A DNA stretch of 7,489 nucleotides from Cyanobacteria bacterium UBA2566 (GTDB lineage: Bacteria > Cyanobacteriota > Cyanobacteriia > Cyanobacteriales > Desertifilaceae), in assembly GCA_002340255.1 (NCBI GenBank), contig DDLS01000102.1, positions 1 through 7,489 of the forward strand. Direction: 5' to 3'. The stretch's first letter is position 1, and every line of letters begins with the position of its first letter. The notes below the pieces were generated by a model, which was not told the DNA's origin, did not search any database, and saw nothing but the letters and a program-made list of their open reading frames with translations. Position numbers and translations under genes: made by a program. Shown here piece after piece: positions 6,056-7,489 of the stretch.

Positions 6056-6107
6056 CCTCCCCTCTGTCGTATCCCCCTAACCCCTTATCCCCCCATCCGG
6101 CGGTGAG
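6056..6107. repeat. C-rich degenerate heptad repeat running into a gene end
   Basis: A C-rich stretch with roughly 7-nt periodicity (CCCCCTAA, CCCCTTAT, CCCCCCAT blocks between 6073 and 6100). It resembles the repeat at 1-44. On the minus strand it encodes the last residues GGIRG and the TAG stop of the small membrane protein. Confidence 0.5.
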
Positions 6108-6349
6108 TCAACTACTTCGTAGCTCGTAACATCGATTGCATCAATGGCTTCCGTGGGTTCCGATGAGACGGTTTCTGGTTGAGGAATCTGCTTTTGAGTC
6201 CATTGACGTACTTGCTCAAAATTAGAGGCAATAGCCAATAGCCCCCCCGCAACAATAAAGACAGGAAGGGGAACCGATAGTGCTTTGAGCTGTTGAAAGA
6301 TTTCAGCTAACACTAATAGAAGAACAAAACAGCTAATCCAGAGTCTCAT
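6077..6349 (-). CDS. Small two-helix membrane protein, function unknown
   Basis: A 90-aa protein that I cannot assign to a named family, although its layout is typical of small conserved cyanobacterial membrane proteins. Residues about 3-17 (LWISCFVLLLVLAEI) and 25-42 (SVPLPVFIVAGGLLAIAS) are hydrophobic and probably form a helical hairpin. A basic and Gln-rich stretch follows (EQVRQWTQKQIPQPE), then an acidic tail of about 35 residues (TVSSEPTEAIDAIDVTSYEVVD). The final GGIRG and stop are encoded by a C-rich repeat, so the C-terminus may differ in relatives. ATG 6349 is used; no clear Shine-Dalgarno is seen. It is convergent with rnhA and divergent from the DHH gene, hence monocistronic here. 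ACTATA boxes in the 6383-6403 region could serve as its -10 on the minus strand. Confidence 0.72.
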   Translation of the reverse strand: MRLWISCFVLLLVLAEIFQQLKALSVPLPVFIVAGGLLAIASNFEQVRQWTQKQIPQPETVSSEPTEAIDAIDVTSYEVVDSPPDGGIRG

Positions 6350-6364
6350 GGGTTTCTGATTGGG

Positions 6365-6405
6365 TTGATAGCACAGCTATTGACTATACTATACTCGACT
6401 ATACT
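6365..6405. promoter_or_regulatory. Divergent promoter region with repeated TATACT boxes
   Basis: GACTATACT occurs at 6382-6390 and again at 6397-6405, with an additional overlapping TATACT at 6390-6395. On the + strand TTGATA (6365-6370) matches five of six positions of the -35 consensus and lies 19 nt before TATACT at 6390-6395, a usable but long spacer for the DHH gene. On the - strand the same repeats give TATAGT boxes facing the small membrane-protein gene, without a clear -35. Either overlapping divergent promoters or a repeated operator would fit. Prediction only. Confidence 0.4.
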
Positions 6406-6452
6406 TGATGATTATCCCAGAGTCCCTGGTGGATGAAAGCTTGTTGTTGAAT

Positions 6453-6459
6453 GAAGAGG
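6453..6459 (+). promoter_or_regulatory. Ribosome binding site deciding the DHH gene start
   Basis: GAAGAGG ends 6 nt before ATG 6466, an ideal Shine-Dalgarno spacing. The upstream in-frame ATG at 6451 overlaps this site and has no comparable site of its own, so ATG 6466 is preferred. Confidence 0.75.
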
Positions 6460-6465
6460 TTGATC

Positions 6466-7395
6466 ATGGTTGATGCACAATACCGGTTAGTTACTCGCAG
6501 TGATTTTGATGGGTTGGTCTGTGGGGTTCTCCTCAAAGAGCTAAATTTGATTGATGAGATTAAGTTTGTCCATCCTAAAGATATGCAGGATGGCAAAGTC
6601 GAGATTAGCGATCGCGATATTACCACCAATTTACCCTATGTTCCAGGAGCGCACTTGGTTTTCGATCACCATTTGAGTGAAACCATACGCAATACCTCTA
6701 AACCGGAGAATTATATTATCGATCCCGATGCCCCTTCGGCCTCACGAGTGGTCTATAACTATTATGGCGGAAAAGACAAGTTTACTGATATTTCTGAAGA
6801 GATGATGACGGCAGTGGATAAAGCCGACTCTGCCCAGTTTTCTGCCGAGGAAATTCTCGATCCTACCGATTGGGTTCTGCTCAATTTTATCATGGATGCC
6901 CGCACCGGTTTAGGCAGATTTAAGGAGTTTAGAATCTCCAATTATCAATTGATGATGGAGTTAATTGATTATTGTAAATCCCATACTATTGAGGAAATTT
7001 TAGCCCTGCCCGATGTGCAAGAGCGCGTCAACCTGTACCAACATCAGCAGGAACAATTTAAGCAACAATTAAAACGTTGTTCCCAAGCTTATGGTAAATT
7101 AGTAGCGATCGATTTGCGTAAAGAAGAAACCATTTATGCCGGAAATCGATTTATGATTTATGCCCAGCATCCTGACTGTAATATTTCCATGCATATTATG
7201 TGGGGATTGAAACAGCAAAATACAGTATTTGCGGTGGGTAAATCCATTCTGAATAAAACCTCTACAGTCAATATTGGCGAGTTGATGCTACAACATGGAG
7301 GGGGAGGCCATGCGAATGCTGGGACTTGTCAAATTGATAATGATAAGGCAGAACAAATCAAGACCGAATTGATTGATAAACTTCAGAATACCTAA
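6466..7395 (+). CDS. DHH/DHHA1 family phosphoesterase
   Basis: A cytoplasmic DHH-superfamily phosphohydrolase of 309 aa. Relatives include RecJ, NrnA-type oligoribonuclease/pAp phosphatases and proteins annotated as exopolyphosphatase-like; which substrate applies here cannot be read from the sequence. Metal-binding motifs in order are SDFDG (Asp13, Asp15), DHH at 67-69 (VFDHHLS) and AVDKAD at 116-121 with two further aspartates. The C-terminal DHHA1 substrate-binding domain carries GGGGHANAG at 278-286. The motif-I form TRSDFDGL, rather than the more common H..PDGDAIGS, places it in a distinct branch away from typical NrnA. The start is set at ATG 6466 by the GAAGAGG site; using ATG 6451 would add five residues (MKRLI). 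The gene stands alone on its strand, divergent from the small membrane protein. No terminator hairpin with a T-tract is visible in the 94 nt after it. Confidence 0.9.
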   Translation: MVDAQYRLVTRSDFDGLVCGVLLKELNLIDEIKFVHPKDMQDGKVEISDRDITTNLPYVPGAHLVFDHHLSETIRNTSKPENYIIDPDAPSASRVVYNYYGGKDKFTDISEEMMTAVDKADSAQFSAEEILDPTDWVLLNFIMDARTGLGRFKEFRISNYQLMMELIDYCKSHTIEEILALPDVQERVNLYQHQQEQFKQQLKRCSQAYGKLVAIDLRKEETIYAGNRFMIYAQHPDCNISMHIMWGLKQQNTVFAVGKSILNKTSTVNIGELMLQHGGGGHANAGTCQIDNDKAEQIKTELIDKLQNT

Positions 7396-7424
7396 TATCA
7401 CATCCGAATAATCAGTTACAGTAT

Positions 7425-7489
7425 GTCATTGCGAAGGTCGCGCCAGCGGAATGAAGCAATCGCAAAATCTCCCAATCTTGGCGATTGCT
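7425..7489. repeat. Interspersed repeat with inverted arms, cut by the window end
   Basis: The stretch GTCATTGCGAAG (from 7425) through GAATGAAGCAATCGC (to 7463) resembles the dispersed GTCATTGCGA..GAAGCAATC palindromic repeats seen between genes in many bacterial genomes. AGCAATCGC at 7455-7463 is perfectly complementary to GCGATTGCT at 7481-7489, the last bases of the window. A second, inverted copy may therefore begin there. No open reading frame is present. It may be a MITE-like or REP-like element; the incomplete end prevents a firm call. Confidence 0.6.

Noticed and set aside
6451..6465. An upstream ATG for the DHH protein
   Set aside because: Its bases form the Shine-Dalgarno of ATG 6466, and it has no good site of its own.
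6399..6629. A 76-codon minus-strand frame over the DHH gene start
   Set aside because: It is antisense to the conserved motif-I region of the DHH protein, and no family features or start signal are seen.

Overview
The window looks like an ordinary chromosomal segment of a cyanobacterium. Three things support this. The HIP1 octamer GCGATCGC occurs eight times in 7.5 kb, against about 0.1 expected by chance. C-rich and CCCATTA-type heptanucleotide repeats sit in several spacers. The gene content is typically cyanobacterial: a DUF3493/LPA1-like membrane protein, a GST with a long C-terminal extension, RNase HI with an extra C-terminal domain, and HpnH. I cannot name the genus.

Layout. From 45 to 1386 on the + strand there is a peptide/nickel-type (DppB/OppB) ABC transporter permease followed at 16 nt by a small protein of unknown function. 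The small gene converges on the next block, and their stop codons overlap by 4 nt. From 5041 down to 1383 the - strand carries four genes. In transcription order they are a DUF3493 membrane protein, hpnH (radical SAM adenosyl-hopene transferase), a SUMF1/formylglycine-generating-enzyme-like protein, and a GST-family protein with a CPYC thioredoxin-like active site. hpnH has its own good Shine-Dalgarno and a plausible promoter. The SUMF1-like gene follows hpnH by 16 nt and is probably co-transcribed with it; the GST gene is 65 nt further on.

From 5139 to 5999 (+) is rnhA, divergent from the DUF3493 gene. It converges on a small two-helix membrane protein (6349 to 6077, -) across a hairpin-rich 77-nt spacer. 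A 116-nt divergent spacer with repeated TATACT/ACTATA boxes separates that gene from a DHH/DHHA1 phosphoesterase (6466 to 7395, +). The window ends inside an interspersed repeat containing inverted arms.

The genes do not form one pathway. The most specific biology is hopanoid side-chain synthesis: HpnH makes adenosylhopane, the precursor of bacteriohopanepolyols. No stretch longer than 300 nt lacks a gene. I found no tRNA, rRNA, CRISPR array, transposase or prophage gene. I see no convincing undescribed multi-gene system. The points most worth a second look are the SUMF1-like protein with its insertion and missing cysteine next to hpnH, the RNase HI fusion, and the repeat-derived gene ends.
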